The position numbers and the translations under genes were made by a program. A DNA stretch of 5,670 nt from assembly GCA_036278595.1 (NCBI GenBank), contig DASUKS010000024.1:1-5670 (forward strand), read 5' to 3'. Positions within the stretch are counted from its first letter, which is position 1. Each line of letters starts with the position of its first letter. The notes beneath the pieces are model-generated. The model saw nothing but the letters and a program-made list of their open reading frames with translations. It was not told where the DNA came from and did not search any database. Of this stretch, positions 1-4,524 are shown piece by piece. This stretch comes from JADMII01 sp036278595. GTDB taxonomy: Bacteria; Chloroflexota; Dehalococcoidia; DSTF01; JACRBR01.

Positions 1-228
1 GAGACCTACGCCGCCCGCGAAGCCATCGCCGACGGCATGACCGGCGCCCAGCTCGCCGCCGAAATCTCCGACCCCGTCCCCGGCTACTTTGAGACCTTCG
101 AAGCCGCCGCCGAAGGCCTCGCCACCGCCCTCGAGCCCGGCGATGTCTTCTTCACCATAGGTGCCGGCGACGTAGACTCCGTCGGCCCCATGGTTTTGAC
201 CCGCCTCCGCGAAAGGCCGACAGCATGA
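1..228 (+). CDS. murC: UDP-N-acetylmuramate--L-alanine ligase (MurC), C-terminal fragment
   Basis: Only the last 75 codons are present; the frame is open from base 1 and stops at TGA 226-228. MurC is the cytoplasmic ATP-dependent ligase that adds L-alanine to UDP-N-acetylmuramic acid. The fragment matches the end of the Mur ligase C-terminal domain: an opening E-T-Y-A-A-R-E segment, then G-D-V-F-F-T-I-G-A-G-D-V at fragment residues 47-58, the usual MurC signature near the end (GD-V-hydrophobic-T-hydrophobic-GAGD), followed by a short final helix. The catalytic centre and ATP-binding loop lie outside the window. The neighbouring murB and fts genes support the call. An ATG at 225-227 overlaps the stop codon (ATGA), the usual sign of translational coupling, but murB starts only at 605. 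The identification is secure; completeness of the rest of the gene cannot be judged. Confidence 0.93.
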   Translation, partial: ETYAAREAIADGMTGAQLAAEISDPVPGYFETFEAAAEGLATALEPGDVFFTIGAGDVDSVGPMVLTRLRERPTA

Positions 229-305
229 CGCCGGCTCACATTCCCACTCCGAGTCGCACCGATGCCTGTCGATGCCGAAGCGACGCCACGTTGCCCCCCG
301 AATCT

Positions 306-352
306 TCATTGCGAGCCATCGCGGCAGCGAGGCGCGGCAACCCGGGGTGGGG
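306..352 (+). repeat. ATTGCGAG-type dispersed repeat arm
   Basis: The stretch begins with TCATTGCGAG (306-315) and runs through GCAGCGAGGCG and GGCAACCC to a G-rich tail. This resembles the TCATTGCGAG...GGCAA arms of palindromic dispersed repeats that are common in many bacterial genomes, including Chloroflexota. It contains a local hairpin: GCC (315-317) plus TCGC (319-322) pair with GCGA plus GGC (327-333), leaving one bulged A and a GGCA loop. The opposite arm (CTCGCAATGA) is not present, so this would be a partial copy. Family membership is recognised from memory of the pattern and not proven. Confidence 0.5.
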
Positions 353-369
353 TGCCCGTCCGATTACGT

Positions 370-385
370 CGACCATGCCTGGTCG
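370..385. repeat. small inverted repeat CGACCA/TGGTCG
   Basis: CGACCA (370-375) and TGGTCG (380-385) form a 6-bp stem with a TGCC loop. A second CGACCA at 397-402 could pair with the same TGGTCG arm instead, giving two mutually exclusive small hairpins. The site lies next to the ATTGCGAG-type arm and may belong to the same degenerate element. No function can be assigned. Confidence 0.4.
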
Positions 386-478
386 TTTCACGCTATCGAC
401 CAGAGAGACTTGTTCTTCTTTTCGCCGAGCTGACAGTAGGCGGCCGGCAGAAGACGGGTTGCCTCAACGCTGCCCCGC

Positions 479-511
479 GGAAGCTGCAGGATTCATCCTG
501 CAGAGCCTTCC
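479..511. repeat. hairpin with TTCA loop
   Basis: CTGCAGGA (484-491) and TCCTGCAG (496-503) are perfect inverted repeats around a TTCA loop. The stem extends through GGAAG (479-483) and CTTCC (507-511) across a three-base AGC bulge, so 13 base pairs can form. There is no T-tract, so it is unlikely to be an intrinsic terminator. Its design (CTGCAG-rich stem, TTCA loop) matches the hairpin at 2863-2880, suggesting one repeat family. Confidence 0.7.
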
Positions 512-559
512 AACAACTCAGCGCCGCGAGCTACTTGCCTTACCTTCGCCTCAAGGGTG

Positions 560-589
560 TGCGCCGTGCTGGCCCAAAGACACGGCGCA
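560..589. promoter_or_regulatory. perfect 9-bp hairpin next to the murB ribosome binding site
   Basis: TGCGCCGTG (560-568) and CACGGCGCA (581-589) are perfect inverted repeats with a 12-base loop. The 3' arm ends six bases before the GAGGTG ribosome binding site of murB (595-600). In the murC-murB transcript this would be a stable stem immediately upstream of the translation start. It could affect initiation or mRNA stability, or be another remnant of a palindromic repeat; no T-tract follows, so a terminator is unlikely. The structure is seen directly; a regulatory role is inference. Confidence 0.5.
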
Positions 590-604
590 GCCGCGAGGTG
601 AGGC

Positions 605-1786
605 ATGAGCCTCGATGCCGCCTTCCTGCGTGCCATCGAAGCCGCGGCTCCCACGCGACTCCACGAGCCCCTCTCCCGGCACACCACGATTGGCATCGGC
701 GGGCCCGCCGACGCCTACGTCATGCCCGAGACCACGCCTCAGATGGTCGAAGTCCTGCGACTCTGCGCCGAAGCCTCCGTGCCCGTCTTCGTCCTCGGCT
801 CCGGCTCCAACATCGTCATCGGCGACCACGGCATCCGCGGCGTCGTCCTCGACAACCGTGCTCAGCAACTCACCGACCTCGGGCCCATGCCATCTGCTTC
901 CGTACATGGTGAGCCCGTCCAATCACACGACGCCAAAAACGACCCGCCCTCCTCCCCCTCGCCTCGCAAGGAGAGGGGGCCGGGAAGTGAGGTAGCCCCA
1001 GCGCCCCAGGGTGTAGAAGATCCCGAGTCGATGTCCCAGGACACAGCAGCGCCCGAATCGATGCCCCAGCCTTCAGGCCGTGGTATCGCAGACGCAGCCC
1101 CATTGCCGCTGCCTTCCGACCACAACACCGAAACGGACACCAGGACCCGATTCAAAGCCGATTCCGGCTGTAGTTTCGCCGCCGTCGCCCGGCAGCTCGC
1201 CTTCGCCGGATACGCCGGGCTCGAATGGGCCTGCGGCATACCCGGCACCATCGGCGGCGCCGTCGTCTACAACGCCGGCGCTTATGGCGGCTGCCTCGCC
1301 GACGTCCTGTTGCGCGCCGGTCTCTGGGACGCCGAGCACGGCGAACACGTCCTCGAAGCCGCAGACCTCGGCCTCGTCTACCGCGGCAGCGCCTTCACGC
1401 GCGGCCTCATGCGCGGGCGCGCCGTCCTCTGGGCCGAGTTCGCCCTCTGGCCCGGCGAGCCCGAAGCGTTGCGCGCCCGCGTCGCCGACTACGACTCCCG
1501 CCGTCTCAAGGCCCAGCCGCGCGGCCGCAACGCCGGCTCCTTCTTCAAGAACCCGCCCGGGCATCCGGCGTGGAAGCTGCTCGATGATGCCGGCATGCGG
1601 GGCTACGGCGTCGGCGGAGCACAGTTCTCGGACAAGCACTGCAACTTCCTGATCAATACTGGTGGCGCTACCGCCGCCGATGTCGCCGCGCTCAAGCGCG
1701 AGGCTCAGACCCGCGTCCGCGAGCGCTTCGGCGTCGACCTGGAGAACGAAGTGACGCTGGTCGGTGAGGGCTTCGGCGATGCCTGA
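605..1786 (+). CDS. murB: UDP-N-acetylenolpyruvoylglucosamine reductase (MurB) with internal insertion
   Basis: MurB is the FAD-dependent cytoplasmic enzyme that uses NADPH to reduce UDP-GlcNAc-enolpyruvate to UDP-N-acetylmuramic acid, the substrate of MurC. The 393-residue product shows the family landmarks in order: T-I-G-I-G-G-P-A-D (28-36), FAD-binding V-L-G-S-G-S-N-I (63-70), G-I-P-G-T-I-G-G-A-V (211-220) with N-A-G-A-Y-G-G (223-229), Y-R-G-S (259-262), G-S-F-F-K-N-P (311-317), G-G-A-Q-F-S-D-K-H (337-345) and E-N-E-V (380-383). Arg260, Ser312 and Glu382 sit where the family has its catalytic Arg, Ser proton donor and Glu. Length is about 90 above the usual 300, because a Pro/Ser/Gln-rich segment lies around residues 92-181 between the two halves of the FAD domain. 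The start is fixed by an in-frame TGA at 599-601 and by GAGGTG at 595-600. The enzyme looks intact; whether the insertion is tolerated is inferred from the open frame on both sides. Confidence 0.95.
   Translation: MSLDAAFLRAIEAAAPTRLHEPLSRHTTIGIGGPADAYVMPETTPQMVEVLRLCAEASVPVFVLGSGSNIVIGDHGIRGVVLDNRAQQLTDLGPMPSASVHGEPVQSHDAKNDPPSSPSPRKERGPGSEVAPAPQGVEDPESMSQDTAAPESMPQPSGRGIADAAPLPLPSDHNTETDTRTRFKADSGCSFAAVARQLAFAGYAGLEWACGIPGTIGGAVVYNAGAYGGCLADVLLRAGLWDAEHGEHVLEAADLGLVYRGSAFTRGLMRGRAVLWAEFALWPGEPEALRARVADYDSRRLKAQPRGRNAGSFFKNPPGHPAWKLLDDAGMRGYGVGGAQFSDKHCNFLINTGGATAADVAALKREAQTRVRERFGVDLENEVTLVGEGFGDA
880..917. repeat. bulged hairpin at the left edge of the murB insertion
   Basis: CGGGC (880-884) and CCATG (885-889) can pair with CATGG (905-909) and GCCCG (913-917). 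This gives ten base pairs with a three-base TGA bulge at 910-912 and a 15-base loop. A three-base bulge in a long stem also occurs in the 479-511 hairpin. The position at the boundary between conserved MurB and the insertion is suggestive of an element end, but this is inference. Confidence 0.5.
952..996 (+). repeat. 45-base dispersed repeat, copy A (inside murB)
   Basis: Aligned without gaps to copy B at 2921-2965, 38 of 45 positions agree. The core is CTCCCC, TCGCCTCGCAA, GAGAGGGGG and GTGAGGTAGC. CCCCCTC (954-960) and GAGGGGG (973-979) can form a 7-bp stem with a 12-base loop. The copy is read as S-P-S-P-R-K-E-R-G-P-G-S-E-V-A in MurB (residues 117-131). The same type of short stem-forming G/C-rich repeat is widespread in some Chloroflexota genomes as far as I recall; no copy number can be established here. 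Confidence 0.8.
1022..1069 (+). repeat. imperfect direct repeat, 30-base period, in murB
   Basis: Two 18-base units, 1022-1039 and 1052-1069, agree at 16 of 18 positions (first unit CCCGAGTCGATGTCCCAG). They are spaced 30 bases apart, exactly ten codons, and encode P-E-S-M-S-Q and P-E-S-M-P-Q. The 12 bases after each unit do not match. It looks like a small decayed duplication within the inserted part of murB. Confidence 0.7.
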
Positions 1787-2077
1787 TTTTCGTGCTTCGG
1801 TTGAAGTCAAACGACCCTTACGCGTGGGCCATCGAGCTCCAGCAGAGAGGCGATACGCCGGCCGTCGAGGTTCCTTCGCGCTTCAAACGGCCGATCTTTG
1901 TGCTTCGATAACTTTATTTTCTTCAGGTGCGCCGGCTGGACGCAAGACAACCGCATTACAACCTTCCATAATCTTCACGGACATGCGAGACTTTGGTCGC
2001 TGATAAGAGTAGGCTATAGCCGACTGTTAAGGCGCATAGCCGGTTTAGCACACTACTGGCGAAACGAGGAGTACCTC
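1787..2077 (+). other. murB-ftsQ intergenic gap, AT-richer than the genes
   Basis: This 291-base gap lacks the strong C/G third-position bias of the neighbouring genes and includes AT-rich stretches around 1905-1925. An ATG at 1779-1781 overlaps the murB stop and opens a frame to 2003 (74 codons), but its translation has no recognisable motif. The ftsQ frame is also open upstream to a TTG at 1898; the extra residues are unlike FtsQ and the true start is taken as 2078. Many dcw clusters have ddl (D-Ala-D-Ala ligase) between murB and ftsQ; nothing here resembles it, so ddl is absent from this position. The gap is the best place in the window for a promoter. Confidence 0.55.
1993..2043 (+). promoter_or_regulatory. 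weak promoter/operator candidate upstream of ftsQ
   Basis: TTGGTC (1993-1998) and TATAGC (2015-2020) are separated by 16 bases and loosely resemble a -35/-10 pair, matching the housekeeping consensus at about half the positions. The -10-like hexamer is inside a perfect 10-bp palindrome, GGCTATAGCC (2012-2021). The heptamer ATAGCCG occurs at 2016-2022 and again at 2036-2042, exactly 20 bases apart, which is close to two DNA turns and would suit paired protein contacts. These patterns are short and could be chance; the context (an AT-richer gap before ftsQ-ftsA-ftsZ) is the main support. Confidence 0.25.
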
Positions 2078-2080
2078 TTG
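2066..2080 (+). promoter_or_regulatory. ftsQ ribosome binding site and TTG start, with possible sequestering stem
   Basis: GAGGAG (2066-2071) lies six bases before TTG (2078-2080). It is the best ribosome binding site in the region and decides the TTG start over the upstream TTG at 1898. The bases GAGG (2066-2069) can pair with CCTC (2074-2077) around an AGTA loop, so a small hairpin could hide the binding site. Four base pairs are weak on their own, and the regulatory idea is inference. Confidence 0.6.
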
Positions 2081-2845
2081 GCAAAGGACCGCAGCCCCCG
2101 CCGGCGGCCCGAGACAACAGCACGACAGAACCCCAAACCTCAGCGAAGGTTCCGTTGGCGCCTGCTGCTCGCCCTCTTTCCCATCGTCCTCGTCGCCGGT
2201 GGTACTTACGTTGCCTTGCGCTCTCCCTACCTCACCGTCGAGAAGATCAAGGTCCAGGGCACCCAGAACCTCGACCAGGCGTCGCTCGCCGCGATCAGCG
2301 GTCTGCAGGGCAAGAGCATGCTGCGCTTGCCTCTCGCCCAGGCCACTCAGCAGCTAGATGCCATCCCCGCTGTAAAGACCGCGACCATTGAGCGTAACTG
2401 GCCCAACGCTGTCACGATTACGATTCAGGAACGCGTCCCCGTCGCCTTCTGGTCCATCGGCGGCCACGACTATCCGGTCGATCAAGACGGCGTCGTCCTC
2501 TCCTCCGGCGCGCCCGACGGTCCCGCCCCGCGCATCGTCGAGCAAGGCAACGACCGAATCATGTCGCCCGGCGATCGCGTTCACCCGGACGCCGTTGCCC
2601 TCGCCCTGCGCATCATGACCGAAGCTCCGAGCGCCTTCGATCAGAGCGTCAAAGAGCTCGACTACCAGACCGACGTCGGCGTCACGGTGGTTTTTTCCGG
2701 CGGCATGCGCGTCACCTTCGGTGACGCGCGCTCCTACGAATACAAAATCGCCGTGCTCGCTGCACTCTCGGACGACCTCACAGCCAGGGGCTACACGCCC
2801 AAATCCGTCGATCTGCGATTCGGAGGGCGAGTGACCTATGAATAG
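2078..2845 (+). CDS. ftsQ: Cell division protein FtsQ/DivIB
   Basis: The 255-residue product has the FtsQ/DivIB architecture: a short, strongly basic cytoplasmic tail (about residues 3-28), one membrane segment (about 29-47, L-L-L-A-L-F-P-I-V-L-V-A), then an extracytoplasmic part that begins with a POTRA domain (about 51-118). Diagnostic POTRA features are Y-L-T-V-E-K-I-K-V-Q-G (51-61), the L-P-L-A-Q-A-T-Q-Q-L-D-A-I-P-A-V helix region (84-99) and I-E-R-N-W-P-N-A-V-T-I-T-I-Q-E-R-V-P-V-A (104-123), followed by the beta domain with V-D-Q-D-G-V-V (134-140). FtsQ links early and late divisome parts, typically with FtsB and FtsL. The TTG start is chosen from GAGGAG at 2066-2071; an upstream in-frame TTG at 1898 would add 60 residues unlike the family. 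Its last codons contain an ATG (2838-2840) overlapping the TAG stop. Identity is solid from motif order and from ftsA-ftsZ downstream. Confidence 0.92.
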   Translation: MAKDRSPRRRPETTARQNPKPQRRFRWRLLLALFPIVLVAGGTYVALRSPYLTVEKIKVQGTQNLDQASLAAISGLQGKSMLRLPLAQATQQLDAIPAVKTATIERNWPNAVTITIQERVPVAFWSIGGHDYPVDQDGVVLSSGAPDGPAPRIVEQGNDRIMSPGDRVHPDAVALALRIMTEAPSAFDQSVKELDYQTDVGVTVVFSGGMRVTFGDARSYEYKIAVLAALSDDLTARGYTPKSVDLRFGGRVTYE

Positions 2846-2862
2846 CCAAATGCAATGTAGCT

Positions 2863-2880
2863 GCAGACCTTCAGGTCTGC
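2863..2880. repeat. hairpin with TTCA loop, second example
   Basis: GCAGACC (2863-2869) and GGTCTGC (2874-2880) form a perfect 7-bp stem with a TTCA loop, 18 bases after the ftsQ stop. No T-tract follows, so it is not a typical terminator. Stem and loop design resemble the 479-511 hairpin, with a CTGCAG at the 5' side of both. It probably belongs to a dispersed palindromic repeat family that also includes the neighbouring copy B repeat. Confidence 0.7.
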
Positions 2881-2920
2881 GCGGCCGCCTCAACCCGCAA
2901 TTCGCGATGTGGTTCGCCGG

Positions 2921-2965
2921 CTCCCCGTCGCCTCGCAACGAGAGGGGGTTGGAGGGTGAGGTAGC
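2921..2965 (+). repeat. 45-base dispersed repeat, copy B (ftsQ-ftsA gap)
   Basis: This copy matches the one inside murB (952-996) at 38 of 45 positions with no gaps and lies in the same orientation. An imperfect stem can form from CTCCCC plus TCG on the left and CGA plus GGGG on the right. Similarity stops abruptly at both ends: the flanks on either side of the two copies do not align, which is what a mobile or copied unit would give. Confidence 0.8.
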
Positions 2966-3013
2966 GCTCTTTGCCCGTCTGCCGGTTAGCCAGCTTGCCC
3001 TCATGAGCGGGCC

Positions 3014-3028
3014 GGAGGTGCGCCCGTG
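3014..3028 (+). promoter_or_regulatory. ftsA ribosome binding site and GTG start
   Basis: GGAGGTG (3014-3020) lies five bases before GTG (3026-3028), a near-complete complement of the 16S rRNA tail. It supports the GTG start; an ATG at 3003 is in another frame and no earlier in-frame start is available. The strong site means ftsA could be translated independently of ftsQ. Confidence 0.8.
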
Positions 3029-4270
3029 AGAAGCGGCACCTTCGCAGCCATCGACGTCGGCACCACCAAGGTCTGCACTATTGTCGGCGAAGTCGCCGCC
3101 GGCACCGGCGAGACGCGCATCCTCGGCGTCGGCGTTGCGCCATCGGCCGGCCTCAGCAAGGGCATGGTCGATAACATCCGCGAGGCAACCGATGCCATTC
3201 GCGCCTCGGTCGAAAAGGCGGAGCGAGCTTCCGGCACGCGCATCGTCTCTGCCCACGTTGGCCTCAGTGGCGCCCACGTCCAGAGCGCCAACAACCGCGG
3301 CATCGTCGCCGTGCCCGATCGCAACCGCCCGATCTCTGCCGACGACATCGCTCGCGCCCTCGAAGGCGCCAAGATCATCTCGATCCCCGCCAACCGCGAG
3401 ATCCTGCACGTCCTGCCCCGCTACTTCGTCGTCGATGGCCAGGACAACGTCAGCGATCCTCTCGGCATGTTCGGGCAGCGTCTCGACGTCGAGGCGCACA
3501 TCATCACCGTGGCCAGCAGCGCCATCGCCAACGTCAGCAAGGTCGTCCAGGCCGCCGGCGTCGAAGTCGACGACATCGTGCTGCAGCCGCTGGCCAGCGC
3601 CGAAGCCGTCCTCACCGCCGAAGAGCGGCGCCAGGGCGTCGTGGTTGCCGACATCGGCGGCGGCTGCACCGACATCTCCGTCTTCATCGAGGGCAGCATT
3701 CAGCACACCGCGACCGTGCCCATGGGCGGCAATCACATCACCCGCGACCTCGTGGTCGGCCTGCGCTGCCCCTATCACAGCGCCGAAGGCGCCAAAGAGG
3801 TCTACGGAAACGCCCTGCCCAGCGCCGTACCCGCCGACCAGACCATCGATATCGAGGCGTTCGGCGCCGAGCGTCAGCGCACCTATCCGCGACGCCTGGT
3901 CTGCGAGATCGTGCAGGCCCGCTGCGAAGAGATCCTGGAGCTGATCGTCAACGAAATCAAAATCGCCACCGACGTCGAGCTGGTATCCGCCGGCCTCGTG
4001 CTCACCGGAGGCACCGCACGCCTCCCTGGCCTCGACCTCCTGGCCGAGCAGGTTACCGGCATGCCCGCGCGTATCGGCATGCCCAGCCACATCTTCGGCC
4101 TCGTCGATGAGCTGCACGATCCTGCGTTTTCCACCGGCGTCGGTCTGTTGCAGTGGGCGATGGGCACCCAGGACCTCGCGCCGTTGAGTCAGGGCCCGTC
4201 CGGCCCCGGCGCCTTCGATGGGCTCTTCAAACGCCTCGGCGACTGGTTCCGGGTGCTGCTGCCCGAATGA
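3026..4270 (+). CDS. ftsA: Cell division protein FtsA
   Basis: FtsA is the actin-like ATPase that tethers FtsZ filaments to the membrane and recruits later divisome proteins. The 414-residue product has the normal family length and every expected landmark: phosphate-1 A-I-D-V-G-T-T-K-V (8-16), the 1C/SHS2 region (about 83-165), phosphate-2 D-I-G-G-G-C-T-D-I-S-V-F (209-220), adenosine motif G-L-V-L-T-G-G-T-A-R-L-P-G (323-335), and the conserved G-V-G-L-L-Q-W-A end of the core (371-378). A Gly/Pro/Ser linker then leads to a C-terminal amphipathic helix, G-L-F-K-R-L-G-D-W-F-R-V-L-L (399-412), the membrane-targeting sequence. It follows ftsQ and precedes ftsZ as in many bacteria. The stop overlaps an ATG (ATGA 4267-4270), but that frame ends after two codons at TAG. 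No sign of damage. Confidence 0.97.
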   Translation: MRSGTFAAIDVGTTKVCTIVGEVAAGTGETRILGVGVAPSAGLSKGMVDNIREATDAIRASVEKAERASGTRIVSAHVGLSGAHVQSANNRGIVAVPDRNRPISADDIARALEGAKIISIPANREILHVLPRYFVVDGQDNVSDPLGMFGQRLDVEAHIITVASSAIANVSKVVQAAGVEVDDIVLQPLASAEAVLTAEERRQGVVVADIGGGCTDISVFIEGSIQHTATVPMGGNHITRDLVVGLRCPYHSAEGAKEVYGNALPSAVPADQTIDIEAFGAERQRTYPRRLVCEIVQARCEEILELIVNEIKIATDVELVSAGLVLTGGTARLPGLDLLAEQVTGMPARIGMPSHIFGLVDELHDPAFSTGVGLLQWAMGTQDLAPLSQGPSGPGAFDGLFKRLGDWFRVLLPE

Positions 4271-4328
4271 GATAGACATGAACGAACAGGACTGCGATGG
4301 CTCTACTCAAAGGAACGCAGCTCCCCCT

Positions 4329-4347
4329 GCTCGGCGATCAGCCGAGC
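4329..4347. repeat. perfect 7-bp hairpin in the ftsA-ftsZ gap
   Basis: GCTCGGC (4329-4335) and GCCGAGC (4341-4347) pair perfectly around a GATCA loop. It lies 59 bases after the ftsA stop and has no T-tract behind it, so a rho-independent terminator is not supported. It may separate the transcript between ftsA and ftsZ for processing or be part of a repeat; neither can be decided from sequence. Confidence 0.5.
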
Positions 4348-4502
4348 TTGCAGTCACCGACGCGGTCTGCCGAGAACACGCAACCGCGCACCGCTTCGGA
4401 GCGGCCTCGTCGAAGACTCGAACAGGCATCGAAGCCTTCGCAGCAGCACAAGATAACGGCCTCAGGGCGCTCACTCCAATCGTCACAACCGTCAACCCAA
4501 GT

Positions 4503-4514
4503 CCCTGCGCAGGG
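4503..4514. promoter_or_regulatory. 12-bp palindrome upstream of ftsZ
   Basis: CCCTGCGCAGGG is a perfect palindrome that ends ten bases before the ftsZ ribosome binding site and 22 bases before the start codon. The placement would suit an operator or a site affecting ftsZ translation. In GC-rich DNA a 12-bp palindrome is not rare enough to prove a role. Confidence 0.3.
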
Positions 4515-4524
4515 CAGAAAAGAA

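Larger units (their letters stand above)
229..604 (+). other. murC-murB intergenic gap, repeat-rich, no convincing gene
   Basis: This 376-base gap holds several short structures: a TCATTGCGAG-type repeat arm near 306-352, an inverted repeat around 370-385, a TTCA-loop hairpin at 479-511 and a strong hairpin at 560-589 just before the murB ribosome binding site. A frame is open across the whole gap (ATG 225 to TGA 606-608), overlapping murC at one end and the murB start at the other. Its translation is a run of Arg, Ser, Pro and Ala without recognisable domains and it reads through the repeats, so I do not call it a gene. No promoter or terminator with a T-tract is evident. Such gaps are unusual inside a dcw cluster, where genes often touch or overlap. 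Confidence 0.6.
878..1147 (+). other. in-frame low-complexity insertion inside murB (approximate limits)
   Basis: Ordinary MurB runs from the G-V-V-L strand to the next conserved A-(D/G)-S/A-G strand in about 20 residues. Here G-V-V-L starts at residue 79 and A-D-S-G at 185, so roughly 85 residues are extra. The added part contains no conserved motif and is rich in Pro, Ser, Glu, Gln and Asp, so it is probably disordered. The DNA holds a hairpin at 880-917, a 45-base dispersed repeat at 952-996 and an 18-base imperfect direct repeat at 1022-1039 and 1052-1069. It therefore looks like repeat DNA that entered the gene in frame and is now translated. Edges are estimated from family spacing, not from an alignment. 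Confidence 0.75.
2838..3029 (+). other. small linking reading frame between ftsQ and ftsA, probably not a functional protein
   Basis: A 63-codon frame starts with ATG inside the last codons of ftsQ (ATGAATAG at 2838-2845) and ends with a TGA (3027-3029) that overlaps the GTG start of ftsA (GTGA). GGAGG at 2822-2826 lies 11 bases upstream, a little far but usable. The product reads through a hairpin and the copy B repeat (S-P-S-P-R-N-E-R-G-L-E-G-E-V-A), and has no known domain or membrane segment. It could pass ribosomes from ftsQ to ftsA, or it could be a chance open frame in GC-rich DNA. I list it because both overlaps are exact, not because I recognise a gene. Confidence 0.3.

Noticed and set aside
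479..511. Hairpin as a transcription terminator for murC
   Set aside because: No run of T follows the stem, and murB continues on the same strand in a cluster expected to be co-transcribed.
262..912. Plus-strand 216-codon frame across the gap and the start of murB
   Set aside because: It overlaps murB by about 300 bases in another frame, ends in an Arg/His-rich shadow of murB, and reads through the repeat arm.
952..1069. Repeats as a CRISPR array
   Set aside because: Only two unlike, short repeat types with no regular spacers of similar length and no cas genes nearby.
1073..1810. Minus-strand open frame of 245 codons opposite murB
   Set aside because: Same antisense shadow effect; the murB catalytic motifs on the + strand leave no room for a second real gene.
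1779..2003. 74-codon frame starting in the murB stop overlap, as a possible new small gene or ddl remnant
   Set aside because: No Ddl motif (such as the family's N-terminal G-G-x-S-x-E-H) or other domain is visible and composition is unlike the real genes; kept only as part of the gap description.
2354..4279. Very long open frame on the minus strand (641 codons) opposite ftsQ and ftsA
   Set aside because: It is antisense to two well-supported genes and its translation is a Gly/Ala/Asp-rich string without motifs, as expected when codons ending in C or G are read on the opposite strand.
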